From Siphonodentalium dalli (Eukaryota; Mollusca; Scaphopoda; Gadilida; Siphonodentaliidae), in assembly GCA_032622095.1 (NCBI GenBank), contig CP136061.1, positions 35,281,797 to 35,345,796 of the forward strand: a stretch of 64,000 nt of DNA, read 5' to 3'. Within the stretch, counting starts at the first letter, position 1; every line of letters starts with the position of its first letter. A model generated the notes under the pieces. That model searched no databases. It was not told the DNA's origin and saw only the letters and a list, made by a program, of their open reading frames with translations. Below, in pieces: positions 57,801 to 59,518 of the stretch. Made by a program: the position numbers and the translations under genes.

Positions 57801-59482
57801 ATCTCGGAATATACTTAAGAAATAATTAAGTTGTTCATTGAATGGCACAAACCTACCAGGTAAAAACTGAAGAATTATGAATTATTTTATAGTTTTACCT
57901 CCTTGATCAAACTACTAGAGCTTCTTATTTCCATTTGTAAATTCCTCAAGGTCAACTCTGTCTTCTGCCTGGCATCAATTTCACTAGAAAAGAGAAGAAA
58001 AACAATAAGATTTCAGATGTATAAAGCTGAAGTATTTACACATGGGTATCCAAGAGCTATACCCATAGAAATCACACTCATTCCATTATACAGACAAATC
58101 ATGTGTTGTGTATATCCAAATGTTGTGTTGTTGTAATTATCAGCTTACAGTATTGCAAGCCATAACAATGGGATTGTTTTACCTCATAAAATGTGAATCA
58201 AGGAGAAACGTCGATCTGAAGAGGCAGACCGCTAATGCCAAGCCTGGAAATAGTGTGTCTGCCATTTGCAGAATGAGGTCCCCAGAGGGTAAATTTAGAG
58301 ACGCTATCCCGCACAATGGGCTAGCATCACCAAATTCACCCTCTGCTTAGATCTCAACTGCTATTGGAGACAAACGTAACTAAAATTTTTAATATGAGAC
58401 TATAGATGCTTCTCAGAAGATGAAGTCTAAGCAGAACGAGGTCCCCAGAGGGTGAGTTTAGTGCAGGATAGCGTCACTAAATTCACCCTTTTGGGATCTC
58501 ATACTGCAAATGACAGACACACTATTTGCAGACAGCTAATCACATCGCTAATCTAACGACTGCAGCAATCCACATATACACATGAAAAAAGAGAATATGT
58601 GCAAGAATACCACACCTCTTTATCATATGAGTATATCCTGTAAATGCATGTTAACCTTTTCTATACTGAATGGATTCTCCCATTCAGCTATAAATGTAAA
58701 GATTATTATTATTCATTTGGTCATTTTTGGAACTTATTATTAGATTAGGAACAAGCCTTGAAATAGTGAGCCTGTCATTTGCAGAATGAGGTTCCCAGAG
58801 GGTGAATTTAGTGATGCTATCCCGCACAGCGGGCTAGCATCACCAAATTCACCCTCTGATAACCTCATTCTGCTGAGGTGTAAGCAGAATGAGGTCCCAG
58901 AGGGTGAATTTGGTGATGCTAGCCCGCTATGCGGGGTAGCATCACTAAATTCACCCTCTGGGGACCTCATTCTGCAAATGACAGACACCCTATTTCAAGG
59001 CTTGATTAGGAATCACTTGTTCATAGAGCTAACATGTGTATTTTGCACTAATCCATAGCTCAAATTCATTCATTTGTTGCATATATTCTGTAGAGTATAA
59101 ATGAGATGGTTCCATAAATGGCCTGATTTAATGTATAGTACACCTTTAAGGAAATAAAGTAAAAGAGAACCGAATCCTTACCATGAGTACTGTTCAGTGT
59201 TCACGCTGGACCGAAAAAAACTTTAGCCAAAAGTTTAGCCAAATGAAAATTTTATTAGCCAAATGAAAAAAACTTTAGCCAAATGTTTTTTGGCCAAATT
59301 AAAAAAAACTTTGGCCAAATTAAATCATCGTTTTCTGGTCGGTTCACAATTGATGACTAAAACGTAAAATCTAACAGACACAGGTAAAATACACAATAAT
59401 TTAAATAATTTTTATGAACTAGAAGTATTTTTATATATATCATTTATTAAAAAATTATTAATCTTTATGTGAAAGAGTGATT

Positions 59483-59518
<36 letters not shown>

